Assembly (NCBI RefSeq): GCF_014635885.1
Contig: NZ_BMDR01000014.1
Span: forward strand, 237 to 54,647
DNA length: 54,411 nucleotides
From: Acinetobacter vivianii
GTDB lineage: Bacteria > Pseudomonadota > Gammaproteobacteria > Pseudomonadales > Moraxellaceae
Direction of reading: 5' to 3'
Below are positions 8,631 through 17,455 of the stretch, piece by piece. A program made the translations under genes and the position numbers. Every line of letters starts with the position of its first letter. Position 1 is the stretch's first letter. The notes beneath the pieces are model-generated. The model was not told the DNA's origin. It saw only the letters and a program-made list of their open reading frames with translations, and ran no database searches.

Positions 8631-8668
8631 TATATATGACTATCCATATATATGCAACTACATATATA
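8631..8668. promoter_or_regulatory. Iterated ArsR-type operator upstream of arsC
   Basis: TATATATG (8631-8638), ACTATC, CATATATA (8645-8652) forms a perfect inverted repeat. A second copy overlaps it: TATATATG (8647-8654), CAACTA, CATATATA (8661-8668). Both have six-base spacers and are offset by 16 bp. AT-rich imperfect dyads ahead of ars operons are typical ArsR sites. The region ends 35 bp upstream of the chosen arsC start. Confidence 0.6.
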
Positions 8669-8842
8669 TTAAATTCTATTATTTCTAATCAAATCAATCC
8701 TCCTCACCTTTTTGGGCCAGACGCTTTATAGAAAATTGATCATTTTGGAATATAAGTTAAGCAATTGAGTCACTGAGCTGCCGCACTTTTTCTTCTAATA
8801 TGCCGCTACTGAATAGTAATAGCTTAACGTTTTAGGTTCACA

Positions 8843-9985
8843 ATGACTCAATTGCCAAAAGCGAAACGTACTTTGTTGAGTACACAAACGGCGAAAAGAA
8901 TTTTGCATAGCCGTAAAAGCCACCAAGCACGTCATATCTTTGCAAATGCCGTAGATCGTGTCTTTCGTGGACAACAGCTTGCCCTTTCAGGCAAGACACC
9001 TTTTGACATCGTCTATCAACGTGAAATTATCAGCTTGCGTCACTACACCACGGATCATACGACAGCAAAACATCGAATTCCTCTAGTCATTGTGCCTCCC
9101 CTTGCAGCCAACATGCTGATCTATGATTTATTTCCAAATCGTAGTTTAGTCCGTTATTTTCTTGCACAAGGTTTTGATGTTTATTTAATTGATTGGGGTA
9201 CACCGAGTCTGCGACAGGCAAAATATAATCTCGGTACTTATGTCAAAACCTTTATGCCAGATTTTATTGAACAGATCCGCCAGCATAGCGGTCAACAACA
9301 ACTTTCACTCTATGGGTGGAGTTTAGGTGGCGCACTTTCTCTTTGCTACACCTCTCTCTTTAAAGATAAAAATATTCAAAATATCGTGATTCTGGCATCA
9401 CCCATTAATACGCATAAATCAGGTTATATGGGCAAGTTTTATCAAAAACTGACTGCACCCGCGCAATGGATTCGTAGCAATACCAAGTTCCGTATCTATC
9501 AGGTACCCAGTCGCGTCTTCCATATCCACGGCTGGCAAAATACCTTGGGATTTAAACTGACCGATCCGATTGGAAACTTTAAGAATTACTGGGAACTGGT
9601 TAAGAATCTGAATGACCGTCAGTTTGTGATTAATCACGCGACTTCCAGCTCTTTTGTCGACAATATGCTGGCTTACCCTGGCGGTGTCATGCGCGATATC
9701 ATTTTACGTTTCTGGATTGATAATGAACTTTCCACTGGAACGGTTAAATTCGGCGAGCAAACCGCGAATCTAAAAGATATTGATTGTTCAGTACTGGCAG
9801 TAGGTGGAAGCACCGATATTATTGTAACTGCTGAGGCGGTACGTCCGCTGATGGATTTAATTAGCAGTACCGATAAACAATTTGAAATCGTCCCTGGCGG
9901 ACATATGGGACTGGTCTCAGGTAATCAGGCACCCCTTTCCGTTTGGCCCGTAGTCACCAAGTGGTTGGCACAACGTTCTGATTAA
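8843..9985 (+). CDS. PhaC-like alpha/beta hydrolase
   Basis: A 380-residue alpha/beta-fold protein resembling class III polyhydroxyalkanoate synthases (PhaC): the block IPLVIVPPLAANMLIYDLFP near residue 78, DVYLIDWGTPS near 112, and a nucleophile elbow near residue 155. In true PhaC the elbow carries Cys (G-x-C-x-G); here it reads GWSLGG, with Ser. A His in PGGHMGL near residue 350 and an Asp in GSTDIIV complete a plausible triad. The Ser makes hydrolysis or transacylation more likely than polymer synthesis, and no phaA, phaB or phasin gene is nearby. It stands alone, between the ars operon and a convergent c-di-GMP gene. The substrate is unknown. Confidence 0.82.
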   Translation: MTQLPKAKRTLLSTQTAKRILHSRKSHQARHIFANAVDRVFRGQQLALSGKTPFDIVYQREIISLRHYTTDHTTAKHRIPLVIVPPLAANMLIYDLFPNRSLVRYFLAQGFDVYLIDWGTPSLRQAKYNLGTYVKTFMPDFIEQIRQHSGQQQLSLYGWSLGGALSLCYTSLFKDKNIQNIVILASPINTHKSGYMGKFYQKLTAPAQWIRSNTKFRIYQVPSRVFHIHGWQNTLGFKLTDPIGNFKNYWELVKNLNDRQFVINHATSSSFVDNMLAYPGGVMRDIILRFWIDNELSTGTVKFGEQTANLKDIDCSVLAVGGSTDIIVTAEAVRPLMDLISSTDKQFEIVPGGHMGLVSGNQAPLSVWPVVTKWLAQRSD

Positions 9986-10043
9986 TTATTTCAGCAAGAT
10001 CAGGCTGTAAGGTTTAAATAACCGAGCAGCCTATATAAATAAC

Positions 10044-12110
10044 TCAGGCAAAATGCTGCTGGCGATGTAGCACCAGACTTTCAACATTTACGGGTGTTCC
10101 CAACAAATAGCCTTGTAACTGATTGCAGCCTAAACTAGTCAAGATATCGGCTTGTTGTTGCGTTTCTACGCCTTCTGCGGTCACAGTCAAACCCAGCTTT
10201 GCTGCTAAATGGATAATGCTTTCCAAAATCGCTTCTTCTTTTGAATTCGGCTGCAAGTCAATCAAAAAGCCCCGATCAATTTTAAGCTCATCCACAGGTA
10301 AATCTTTTAAATACAGGAAACTCGAATAACCTGTCCCAAAATCATCAATGGCGATACGAATCCCCAGCTTACGCAAGCGTTCCAGCGTACGGATACTGGA
10401 ATCAATATGATGCATCGCAGTTGATTCGGTAATTTCAAGGATCAAATGATGTGGCTGGATTTGATACTGCTCGAGCAGTTGTTCCAGTACGCTAAATAAC
10501 TTTTTATTTTCAAACTGAAGAGCCGACAGATTAACTGCTATCGGGTAAAATGCACTGTTATTTCGTTCCCATTTCTGGATCTGCTGACAGGCTTGCTCGA
10601 GTGCCCAGTATCCCATTGGAATAATCAAACCGGTTTTTTCTGCCCCTTCGATAAACATTTGCGGCGTTAACAATCCTAAACTTGGATGTTTCCAGCGAAT
10701 CAAGGCTTCGACACCACAGACTTCGTAGTTGGCCGTAAATTTAGGCTGGTAAAATAAAACAAATTGCTGCTCATCGACCGCTTTATATAAATCATTAATC
10801 AATTTGGACTGACTGCGGACATCGTGCTGGTCAGACATTGAATGGAACATGGTATAGGTATTACGGCCCTGCTCTTTGGAGATCAGCATCGCTACATCAG
10901 CATTAATTAAAATGTCCTGCACATTTGTGGCATGTTCAGGATACATGGCAATCCCGACACTGGCAGAGATATTGATATCTTTGGTCGCAATTAAATAGGT
11001 TTCCTGAATGTAATGCAGAATATTTTCTGCAAGCTGCATCGCTTCATTGATATCCGTATTTTCAGCGATTAAAACAAACTCATCACCACCAATCCGAAAC
11101 AGCTTATGGCGGCTATTGTCTAATTTATTATGCAAACGGTTCGCCATCTGAATCAGAAGCTGATCACCGATATGATGCCCGAAAGCATCATTCACCGACT
11201 TGAAACGGTCTAGATCGATATATAAAAAAGCCGCTTTTTGTTCATGCAGACGATGGTGACTAAATACGACTTCAGCATAATCAGTCAGAAATAAACGATT
11301 GGGTAATTTTGTCAGTGCATCGTGTAAGGACTGTGTAGCCAACTCTTTATTAATTTTTGTGAGCTGTTCATTGCGTTCTTCCAGACGTGCTTCCAACACA
11401 GCAACTGCAAAACCTGCAACAAAAACCAGACTGGTAATAAAAATAATGGTAAAGAGTAAAACGCTTTGTTCGGTCTGATCCGAGGTCAGGATTTGAGCCA
11501 GACTTTCATCAAAATAGGTGGCTGCCATGCCCGTATAATGCATGCCAACAATACTAAATGCCATCAGGACAGCGATGATTGCTTTAAGTAAAGTTCGATA
11601 TTTGACAGCGCTTTTATATTTGAAAATGAAAAAGAAACTTAAACCAGAACCACTAATCGCAATGAGTACCGAACAAATCACCAACAGTGGATCATAATGC
11701 ATGCGGTGGTGTTCAACCGTTAACGCCAGCATGCCGGTGTAATGCATACCCGATATTCCAAGGCCCATAAAAACGGCACCGAGAATCAAACGGGGCAATG
11801 GTAACGTGGGTCGTGAGGTTAACCATACTGCAAAAATGGAAGCCACCGCACCCACCAGATAAGACAGTACGGTTAAATTAACATCAAAATGATACCCTTC
11901 TGGCAAATGGCTAGCCAGCATTCCCACAAAGTGCATTGACCATATCGCTAATCCCAAGATTAACCCACTCGCCACTAAAATGCTTTTTTCAAATTTTTTA
12001 TAAGCAACTTTAAAAACGAGTTCTTCCATTGAAACTGCAGCATAGCATGTCGCTATTGCAACCAAAATGGAAACGATGACCAATGTGCTATCGTAATCAA
12101 CGTGAACCAT
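10044..12110 (-). CDS. MHYT-GGDEF-EAL membrane c-di-GMP signalling protein
   Basis: A 688-residue inner-membrane protein. The first 240 residues contain seven hydrophobic helices with three MHYT-type motifs (SMHFVGM, GMHYTGM, GMHYTGM), a sensor proposed to bind copper and respond to gases. A GGDEF domain follows at about 265-425 with an intact active site (RIGGDEFVLI), then an EAL domain at about 440-685 with intact VEALIRW, DDFGTGYSS and KIDRGF. Both cyclase and phosphodiesterase sites look complete, so it may make or degrade c-di-GMP depending on the signal. It appears monocistronic, converging on the hydrolase at 8843-9985. Which activity dominates cannot be told from sequence. Confidence 0.93.
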   Translation of the reverse strand: MVHVDYDSTLVIVSILVAIATCYAAVSMEELVFKVAYKKFEKSILVASGLILGLAIWSMHFVGMLASHLPEGYHFDVNLTVLSYLVGAVASIFAVWLTSRPTLPLPRLILGAVFMGLGISGMHYTGMLALTVEHHRMHYDPLLVICSVLIAISGSGLSFFFIFKYKSAVKYRTLLKAIIAVLMAFSIVGMHYTGMAATYFDESLAQILTSDQTEQSVLLFTIIFITSLVFVAGFAVAVLEARLEERNEQLTKINKELATQSLHDALTKLPNRLFLTDYAEVVFSHHRLHEQKAAFLYIDLDRFKSVNDAFGHHIGDQLLIQMANRLHNKLDNSRHKLFRIGGDEFVLIAENTDINEAMQLAENILHYIQETYLIATKDINISASVGIAMYPEHATNVQDILINADVAMLISKEQGRNTYTMFHSMSDQHDVRSQSKLINDLYKAVDEQQFVLFYQPKFTANYEVCGVEALIRWKHPSLGLLTPQMFIEGAEKTGLIIPMGYWALEQACQQIQKWERNNSAFYPIAVNLSALQFENKKLFSVLEQLLEQYQIQPHHLILEITESTAMHHIDSSIRTLERLRKLGIRIAIDDFGTGYSSFLYLKDLPVDELKIDRGFLIDLQPNSKEEAILESIIHLAAKLGLTVTAEGVETQQQADILTSLGCNQLQGYLLGTPVNVESLVLHRQQHFA

Positions 12111-12549
12111 AAAGGACTTCCATGATTATTCAGTACTTTTTTTTATTTGATGAGCAAAAATGCTCGAAATCCGAACGACCTTCCACACCCCAAAAAGCAA
12201 TGAATCTGTGATTCATAAACTTTCCTTAACAATAGCATCATCTCACATAAGGTCAAGTCCTTTTCACTTTATAAATCAATAGAATAAAAGCAAATGTTAA
12301 ATTCAAGCCGATGAAAAACCTTATTTTTTTATTTCAACTATTTCCTAGAGACCCATTTATCTTTATCAGCGTTTATTTAATTTTCACTTTATTGATTTTT
12401 ATTTTTTTTCAATCGTATCTCTATGCAAAAATCATAGCGCATTGTTATTCTCAATCAGTGATCAATCTCTCATAAAAAATACTTAAAACTCAAACAATAC
12501 TAATCTGATTTTTTGCCCATATTGTTATAACTCTGTTATTAATCGCCTC
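12111..12549. other. Gene-free AT-rich gap
   Basis: This 439-bp stretch lies upstream of the c-di-GMP gene and downstream of the orphan gene at 12550-13500. I see no supported reading frame, RNA gene or clear terminator, only A- and T-rich tracts that may include the promoter of the gene at 10044-12110. Confidence 0.5.
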
Positions 12550-13500
12550 TTATATATTTCTAATCTCAGAAATGTATAACGGCTTTTGCTTTGTACAATA
12601 GACTTCTATACCAAATTTTGTAATTAATGCTACTAATGAAGGCACTATCATAGAAATTCCAAAACCTATCTCACTTAAGCAACTCACAACAGCAGTAACA
12701 ATATATTTTTTGTCTAGTACCACTTGTAAACCATTATTAAACCAAGCTTTATATATTTCACTTTCAGGATTACATAATGAATTATATAAAACACGTTTTA
12801 CCGACTCAAAGACGGTTAAACCCACTTCTTTATCTTTAATTTTCTGATCTGGGCTTGGCAAGGCTAATCTTTCTGTGAATGTTAATTGTTTCGTTGAATA
12901 GTCATGAACTATATAAATTAGGTCTTTAGTTGATTGTGGAGAAACTTTCCCAATCTGACTAAAAATCTCATCTTCAGATAAAGTTCGAATAATTTTAATA
13001 GCTTCTTTTTCAATTTCTTCAGGATTTAAATAGAACTCGTCAAATCCAGTTAAAGTTGCTAAAGCAACTTCTTCATTAAACCTATTTATAATTTCAAAGT
13101 GAAAAATTTCTCTAGTTCTTTCTGTTTTTATAACAGTATGATTCACTAAGACTTCTTTAATATATTTTTTTGCACCATCGACATCTTTCATTCTTAGATG
13201 GCAAATTGCCAATAATGAAATAGTCTCTAAATAGAGTCTAGTATTTTTATTGATAACTAAAATATTTGAATTCAATAGTGATAGAGCAGACTTAGTATCG
13301 TTCAATTCAATTGCTAATTCACATAATTTATTCTTAGCTTGTACTAATCTAACAAAATGTTTTGTTGGTCTTAATAAGCCTTGAATCTCGATTACTACTT
13401 CTTTCGCAAATTTATAATTCTGTTCATTTATCGCTCGGTTTAATCTTGGCTCCAAAACCTTTAATCTGTTTTTTTGTAGATCTGTTAACGGTAAACTCAT
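12550..13500 (-). CDS. Orphan protein with helical-repeat body and hydrophobic C-terminal segment
   Basis: A 316-residue protein I cannot assign to a named family. The first 150 residues look like TPR-type helical pairs, for example ELAIELNDTKSALSLLNSN and LLAICHLRMKDVDGAKKYI. The middle is charged and helical. Near residues 268-305 a hydrophobic stretch (IVTAVVSCLSEIGFGISM, then IVPSLVALITKFGIEVYC) could be one long or two short membrane helices. The codon usage is AT-rich, and the gene sits alone between the ilvC terminator and a gene-poor gap, so it is probably accessory. A helical sensor joined to a membrane-active tail is a layout seen in some conflict-system effectors, but that is only a suggestion. 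Confidence 0.7.
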   Translation of the reverse strand: MSLPLTDLQKNRLKVLEPRLNRAINEQNYKFAKEVVIEIQGLLRPTKHFVRLVQAKNKLCELAIELNDTKSALSLLNSNILVINKNTRLYLETISLLAICHLRMKDVDGAKKYIKEVLVNHTVIKTERTREIFHFEIINRFNEEVALATLTGFDEFYLNPEEIEKEAIKIIRTLSEDEIFSQIGKVSPQSTKDLIYIVHDYSTKQLTFTERLALPSPDQKIKDKEVGLTVFESVKRVLYNSLCNPESEIYKAWFNNGLQVVLDKKYIVTAVVSCLSEIGFGISMIVPSLVALITKFGIEVYCTKQKPLYISEIRNI

Positions 13501-13535
13501 TATCCACCCAAAACTAATTATTTAATCTTAAATAT

Positions 13536-13563
13536 ATAAAACCCTGCTAAGGCAGGGTTTTAT
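13536..13563 (-). terminator. Rho-independent terminator after ilvC
   Basis: ATAAAACCCTGC (13536-13547) and GCAGGGTTTTAT (13552-13563) form a perfect 12-bp stem with loop TAAG, with A/T arms that supply the U tract. It lies 27 bp beyond the ilvC stop and upstream of the orphan gene on the same strand. Confidence 0.85.
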
Positions 13564-13589
13564 AACACAAAATCATTTAATTAGAAAAA

Positions 13590-14606
13590 TTAATTTTTCT
13601 CTTTATCTACGATTTTGTTTGCTTGAATCCAAGGCATCATCGCACGTAATTTAGCACCAGTTACTTCGATGCCATGTGCTGCGTTTTGACGACGACGAGC
13701 AGTCATTGATGGATAGTTCAATGCACCTTCCTGAATGAACATCTTCGCATATTCACCAGACTGGATACGTTTCAATGCATTACGCATTGCTTCACGAGAC
13801 TGTTCATTGATGACTTCAACGCCAGTTACGTATTCGCCATATTCAGCATTGTTCGATACTGAATAGTTCATGTCAGCGATACCGCCTTCGAACATCAAGT
13901 CAACGATTAACTTAAGTTCGTGTAAGCATTCGAAGTAAGCCATTTCTGGTGCATAACCAGCTTCAACCAAAGTTTCGAAGCCCATTTTAACCAATTCAAC
14001 AGCACCACCACAAAGAACTGCTTGCTCACCGAATAAGTCAGTTTCAGTTTCTTCTTTGAATGAAGTCTGGATAATACCGGTACGACCACCACCTACGCCA
14101 GAAGCATAAGAAAGCGCCACGTTACGTGCATTACCAGAAGCATCTTGATGGATTGCGATAAGATCAGGAACACCTGAACCACGTTGGTATTCTGAACGAA
14201 CTGTATGACCTGGTGCTTTCGGTGCAACCATGATCACATCTAGATCTTTACGTGGAACAACTTGGTTATAAAGAATAGAGAAACCATGAGCAAATGCTAA
14301 AGTTGCACCTTCTTTGATGTTCGGTTCAATAACGTCACGATAAAGTTGAGATTGGAATTCGTCTGGAGTCAAGATCATGACTAAGTCAGCTTGCGCTACA
14401 GCAGCTGGAACTTCAGATACTTTAAGACCAGAATTTTCAGCTTTTTTCCAAGATGCTGAACCAGCACGTAAACCAACAGTTACGTCTACGCCAGAGTCTT
14501 TCAAGTTAAGTGCGTGTGCATGACCTTGTGAACCATAACCAATGATTGCAACTTTCTTGCCTTGGATGATAGATAAGTCACAGTCTTTATCGTAAAAAAT
14601 TTGCAT
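13590..14606 (-). CDS. ilvC: Ketol-acid reductoisomerase
   Basis: The second common enzyme of valine, leucine and isoleucine synthesis, converting acetolactate or acetohydroxybutyrate to the dihydroxyacid with NADPH and magnesium. At 338 residues it is a short class I enzyme. The Rossmann nucleotide site GYGSQGHAHALNL is near residue 23, with RAGSASWKKA next, which usually marks NADPH preference. The metal-binding acidic motif DLFGEQAVLCGG is near residue 190 and CLHELKLIVDLM near residue 225. It follows ilvI-ilvH on the same strand but is separated by 125 bp that hold a palindromic element (14669-14729), so it may have its own promoter or be separately adjusted. Confidence 0.98.
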   Translation of the reverse strand: MQIFYDKDCDLSIIQGKKVAIIGYGSQGHAHALNLKDSGVDVTVGLRAGSASWKKAENSGLKVSEVPAAVAQADLVMILTPDEFQSQLYRDVIEPNIKEGATLAFAHGFSILYNQVVPRKDLDVIMVAPKAPGHTVRSEYQRGSGVPDLIAIHQDASGNARNVALSYASGVGGGRTGIIQTSFKEETETDLFGEQAVLCGGAVELVKMGFETLVEAGYAPEMAYFECLHELKLIVDLMFEGGIADMNYSVSNNAEYGEYVTGVEVINEQSREAMRNALKRIQSGEYAKMFIQEGALNYPSMTARRRQNAAHGIEVTGAKLRAMMPWIQANKIVDKEKN

Positions 14607-14668
14607 CTGTTTACTCCGCTAAAATTGTTGTCATTTCCCTTGTTCTGCAAGGACAGATCTTTTGTTGG

Positions 14669-14729
14669 CTCCCCCAGGATTACCGTTCTGGATGATCCCC
14701 CCTCTTTACAAAGAGGGGTTGGGGGAGAT
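14669..14729. repeat. REP-like palindromic element between ilvH and ilvC
   Basis: Outer arms CTCCCCCA (14669-14676) and TGGGGGAG (14720-14727) enclose a second hairpin, CCCCTCTTT (14699-14707) with AAAGAGGGG (14710-14718). The right-hand part, ACAAAGAGGGGTTGGGGGAGA, closely matches the element at 20588-20657 (ACAAAGAGGGCTTGGGGAAGA), which marks it as a dispersed repeat and argues against a simple terminator. Confidence 0.6.
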
Positions 14730-14731
14730 TT

Positions 14732-15223
14732 TTAAATTGTTAAAACTTTTTCGCCGCGTGCGATACCTGATACACCAGAGCGAACCACTTCAAGAATGGT
14801 ATTTTCTGCGAGCGCATCAATAAAACCATCAATCTTTTCAGTCGTACCCGCAATCTGAATCGTATAGGTCGTCGGTGTAACATCTACGATTTGCGCACGG
14901 AAGATGTCAGCTGTACGTTTGATTTCCGCACGCGCTGCACCCAATGCCTTGACCTTAATCAGCATCAATTCACGTTCAATGTGTGAACCTTCTGACAGGT
15001 CAACCACTTTTACAACTTCAACCAGTTTGTTGAGCTGTTTGGTGATTTGCTCGATTTTATGATCGTCACCATAAGTGGTTAAAGTCAGACGAGATAAAGT
15101 TTCATCTTCAGTTGGCGCAACATTGAGGGTTTCAATGTTGTAGCCACGTTGGCTGAAAAGACCAACAAGACGAGAAAGCGCACCAGCCTCGTTTTCAACG
15201 AGTACAGAAATAATATGTCTCAT
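14732..15223 (-). CDS. ilvH: Acetolactate synthase small (regulatory) subunit
   Basis: A 163-residue regulatory subunit that activates the IlvI catalytic subunit and confers valine feedback inhibition. The N-terminal ACT domain (HIISVLVENEAGALSRLVGLF, about residues 3-75) binds the effector; the C-terminal domain follows (AEIKRTADIFRAQIVDVT). The length equals that of E. coli IlvH. Its ATG overlaps the ilvI stop as TAATG, sharing one base at 15223, so the two subunits are translationally coupled. It is the second gene of ilvI-ilvH. Confidence 0.97.
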   Translation of the reverse strand: MRHIISVLVENEAGALSRLVGLFSQRGYNIETLNVAPTEDETLSRLTLTTYGDDHKIEQITKQLNKLVEVVKVVDLSEGSHIERELMLIKVKALGAARAEIKRTADIFRAQIVDVTPTTYTIQIAGTTEKIDGFIDALAENTILEVVRSGVSGIARGEKVLTI

Positions 15224-16947
15224 TATGTACGCTCCCCTTTACCTAACCACATATCCTTCATGGACTGACCAGCAACCAGCATTGGGTATACATGTTCAGT
15301 ACGGTCTACCATGACATTAATGAATACACATTTATCATTAATTGCCATCGCTTCAGCTAATTTAGATTCCAGCTCATCTGCGTGGTTAATCTGAATGCCA
15401 ACGTGACCATAAGCTTCCATTAACTTGGCAAAGTCAGGTAATGAATCTACATAAGAACTTGAATGACGTCCTTCATAGTTCATGTCCTGCCACTGTTTCA
15501 CCATGCCCAGCGCTTGGTTATTCAAGCAGAGAATTTTCACATTCAAGCCATATTGCTTACATGTTGATAATTCTTGAATACACATCTGGATTGATGCTTC
15601 ACCTGTAATACAAACCACTTGCTGGTCAGGGAATGCAAGCTTTGCAGCCATCGCATACGGTAAACCAACACCCATGGTGCCCAAGCCGCCAGAGTTGATC
15701 CATTGGCGTGGACGTTTGTATTTGTAGTAATTGGCACCGAACATTTGATGCTGGCCTACGTCAGAAGTAATAATCGCTTCACCATTGGTCACACGATCAA
15801 GTGCTTCAACCACTTGCTGCGGCTTCATCACACCATTCTGGCCTGCTTCATAACGTAAACCATGTACTTTGCGCCACTCATTAATCTGAGACCACCATTC
15901 CGCAATTGCTTCAGGGTTTGGCTTCGATACATTCATCTGTTTCAGCTGCGCTAACATTTCTTGAAGCACTGGCTCTACTGCACCCACGATCGGGATGTGC
16001 GCCATAATGGTTTTCGAAATTGCTGCTGGGTCTACATCAATATGAATGACTTTTGCATTGGTACAGAATTTTGCAGGGTTATTGGTTACACGGTCATCGA
16101 AACGTGCGCCAATTGCCAGAATTACATCTGCATTATGCATCGCCATATTGGCTTCATAGGTACCATGCATCCCTAACATACCCACGAACTGTGGATCATC
16201 GCCTGGGAAAGCACCTAAGCCCATTAAGGTATTTGTTACTGGATAGCCAAGTAAATGTGCCAGCTCAGTCAATAAGCCAGAAGCATTGCCCTGAACAACA
16301 CCACCACCGGTATAAATGATCGGGCGTTTTGCAGAAATCAGTTCATCAATCGCTTTGCGAATTTGACCTGAATGACCACGTGAAGGCGGCTGATATGAGC
16401 GCATCTTCACTTTTTCAGGATATTCGTAGGCAAATTTTTCTGCTGGATTGGTTGCATCCTTTGGAATATCAACCACAACTGGACCTGGACGGCCAGATGC
16501 AGCAATATAGAATGCTTTCTTGATAATTGCAGGAATTTCGCTAGCGTGACGCACCTGGAAACTATGTTTTACGATTGGACGAGAAATACCAACCATATCT
16601 GTTTCTTGGAACGCATCTTCACCAATCAGATGGCTTGCAACCTGGCCAGACAAAATCACCATTGGGATTGAGTCCATGTAGGCTGTAGCAATTGGAGTGA
16701 CGGTATTGGTCGCGCCTGGTCCTGAGGTGACCAGTACTACACCAGTTTTACCCGTTACGCGTGAGTATGCATCTGCCATATGACCAGCAGCTTGCTCATG
16801 ACGCACGAGGTAATGGTTAATTTTGTCTTGTTGAAATAGCGCATCGTAAATATGTAATACAGCGCCGCCTGGATACCCAAAAACATGCTCTACGCCTTCG
16901 TCCGCGAGGGCACGAACGAGCATTTCACCACCAGATAAAAGTTCCAA
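15223..16947 (-). CDS. ilvI: Acetolactate synthase large (catalytic) subunit
   Basis: A 574-residue thiamine-diphosphate enzyme that condenses pyruvate with pyruvate or 2-oxobutyrate, the first common step of branched-chain amino acid synthesis. The catalytic Glu lies in VRHEQAAGHMADAYSR near residue 47; an FAD-binding middle domain and the ThDP motif region (GEASIQMCIQELSTCKQYG) follow. In place of the usual Asp of the ThDP motif GD, the protein reads GEAS. The start appears to be TTG at 16947, because AGGGTGA sits seven bases upstream; weak TTG initiation may limit output. A perfect 27-bp hairpin lies in the leader at 16969-16995. It heads ilvI-ilvH, with ilvC downstream. Confidence 0.97.
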   Translation of the reverse strand: MELLSGGEMLVRALADEGVEHVFGYPGGAVLHIYDALFQQDKINHYLVRHEQAAGHMADAYSRVTGKTGVVLVTSGPGATNTVTPIATAYMDSIPMVILSGQVASHLIGEDAFQETDMVGISRPIVKHSFQVRHASEIPAIIKKAFYIAASGRPGPVVVDIPKDATNPAEKFAYEYPEKVKMRSYQPPSRGHSGQIRKAIDELISAKRPIIYTGGGVVQGNASGLLTELAHLLGYPVTNTLMGLGAFPGDDPQFVGMLGMHGTYEANMAMHNADVILAIGARFDDRVTNNPAKFCTNAKVIHIDVDPAAISKTIMAHIPIVGAVEPVLQEMLAQLKQMNVSKPNPEAIAEWWSQINEWRKVHGLRYEAGQNGVMKPQQVVEALDRVTNGEAIITSDVGQHQMFGANYYKYKRPRQWINSGGLGTMGVGLPYAMAAKLAFPDQQVVCITGEASIQMCIQELSTCKQYGLNVKILCLNNQALGMVKQWQDMNYEGRHSSSYVDSLPDFAKLMEAYGHVGIQINHADELESKLAEAMAINDKCVFINVMVDRTEHVYPMLVAGQSMKDMWLGKGERT

Positions 16948-16968
16948 CGTGATTCACCCTAGTGTTAG

Positions 16969-16995
16969 CACAATTTATGGGAGACATAAATTGTG
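16969..16995. promoter_or_regulatory. Perfect 11-bp inverted repeat just upstream of ilvI
   Basis: CACAATTTATG (16969-16979) and CATAAATTGTG (16985-16995) flank GGAGA, ending 22 bp before the TTG of ilvI. It may be an operator or a hairpin in the mRNA leader that affects ribosome access. I saw no leader peptide rich in Ile, Val or Leu codons nearby, so classical attenuation is not supported. Confidence 0.6.
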
Positions 16996-17455
16996 TGTTA
17001 TTCATTAACTTTTGCACTTCTTATAAGTGTGCGTATTCTACTCGTTTTTGCTGTAATAGGAAAAATTTTCTGAGACTCATCAGCCGTATAAACTTGATGA
17101 CATCTCGAATCAAAATATGCTGGGATAAGCAAATTTCAAAAAATCATTCTCTCGGCTAGAAAGAATGTCCATTACAAGCCATGACATTTATTCGAAGGGT
17201 GATCAAATAAGCGCATATAAAACTTAAGAATGCATTCTTGTTTCTTTCATAAGCAAAGTCAAGAACAAAGAAAAGGTTTTTAACGAATATTTTTTAGCTG
17301 TTGTTTTTTTAAACACATTTCACGGAATAATTTGGTCTTTTTAAACGTCCTTTTGTCAAAAAACTGTTTTCTTTTTAAGTAAAAATAGGCATTGTAAACG
17401 ACTCAATTCAGCATTTTGATCGAATATAAACAGCATTCTCTTGGGGAGATCAAAT
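16996..17455. other. Gap between divergent ilvI and the DUF4124 gene
   Basis: About 460 bp with no supported gene. It must contain the ilvI promoter on the minus strand and the promoter of the gene at 17456 on the plus strand. A small palindrome AAGAATGCATTCTT lies near 17228. No convincing regulatory RNA fold was recognised. Confidence 0.5.

Noticed and set aside
8843..9985. Annotation as PHA synthase (phaC)
   Set aside because: The nucleophile is Ser and not Cys, and no PHA pathway genes are nearby; a hydrolase-type call is safer.
16948..17440. Branched-chain amino acid attenuator or riboswitch before ilvI
   Set aside because: No short leader frame rich in Leu, Val or Ile codons and no recognisable T-box or riboswitch core; only the simple hairpin is supported.
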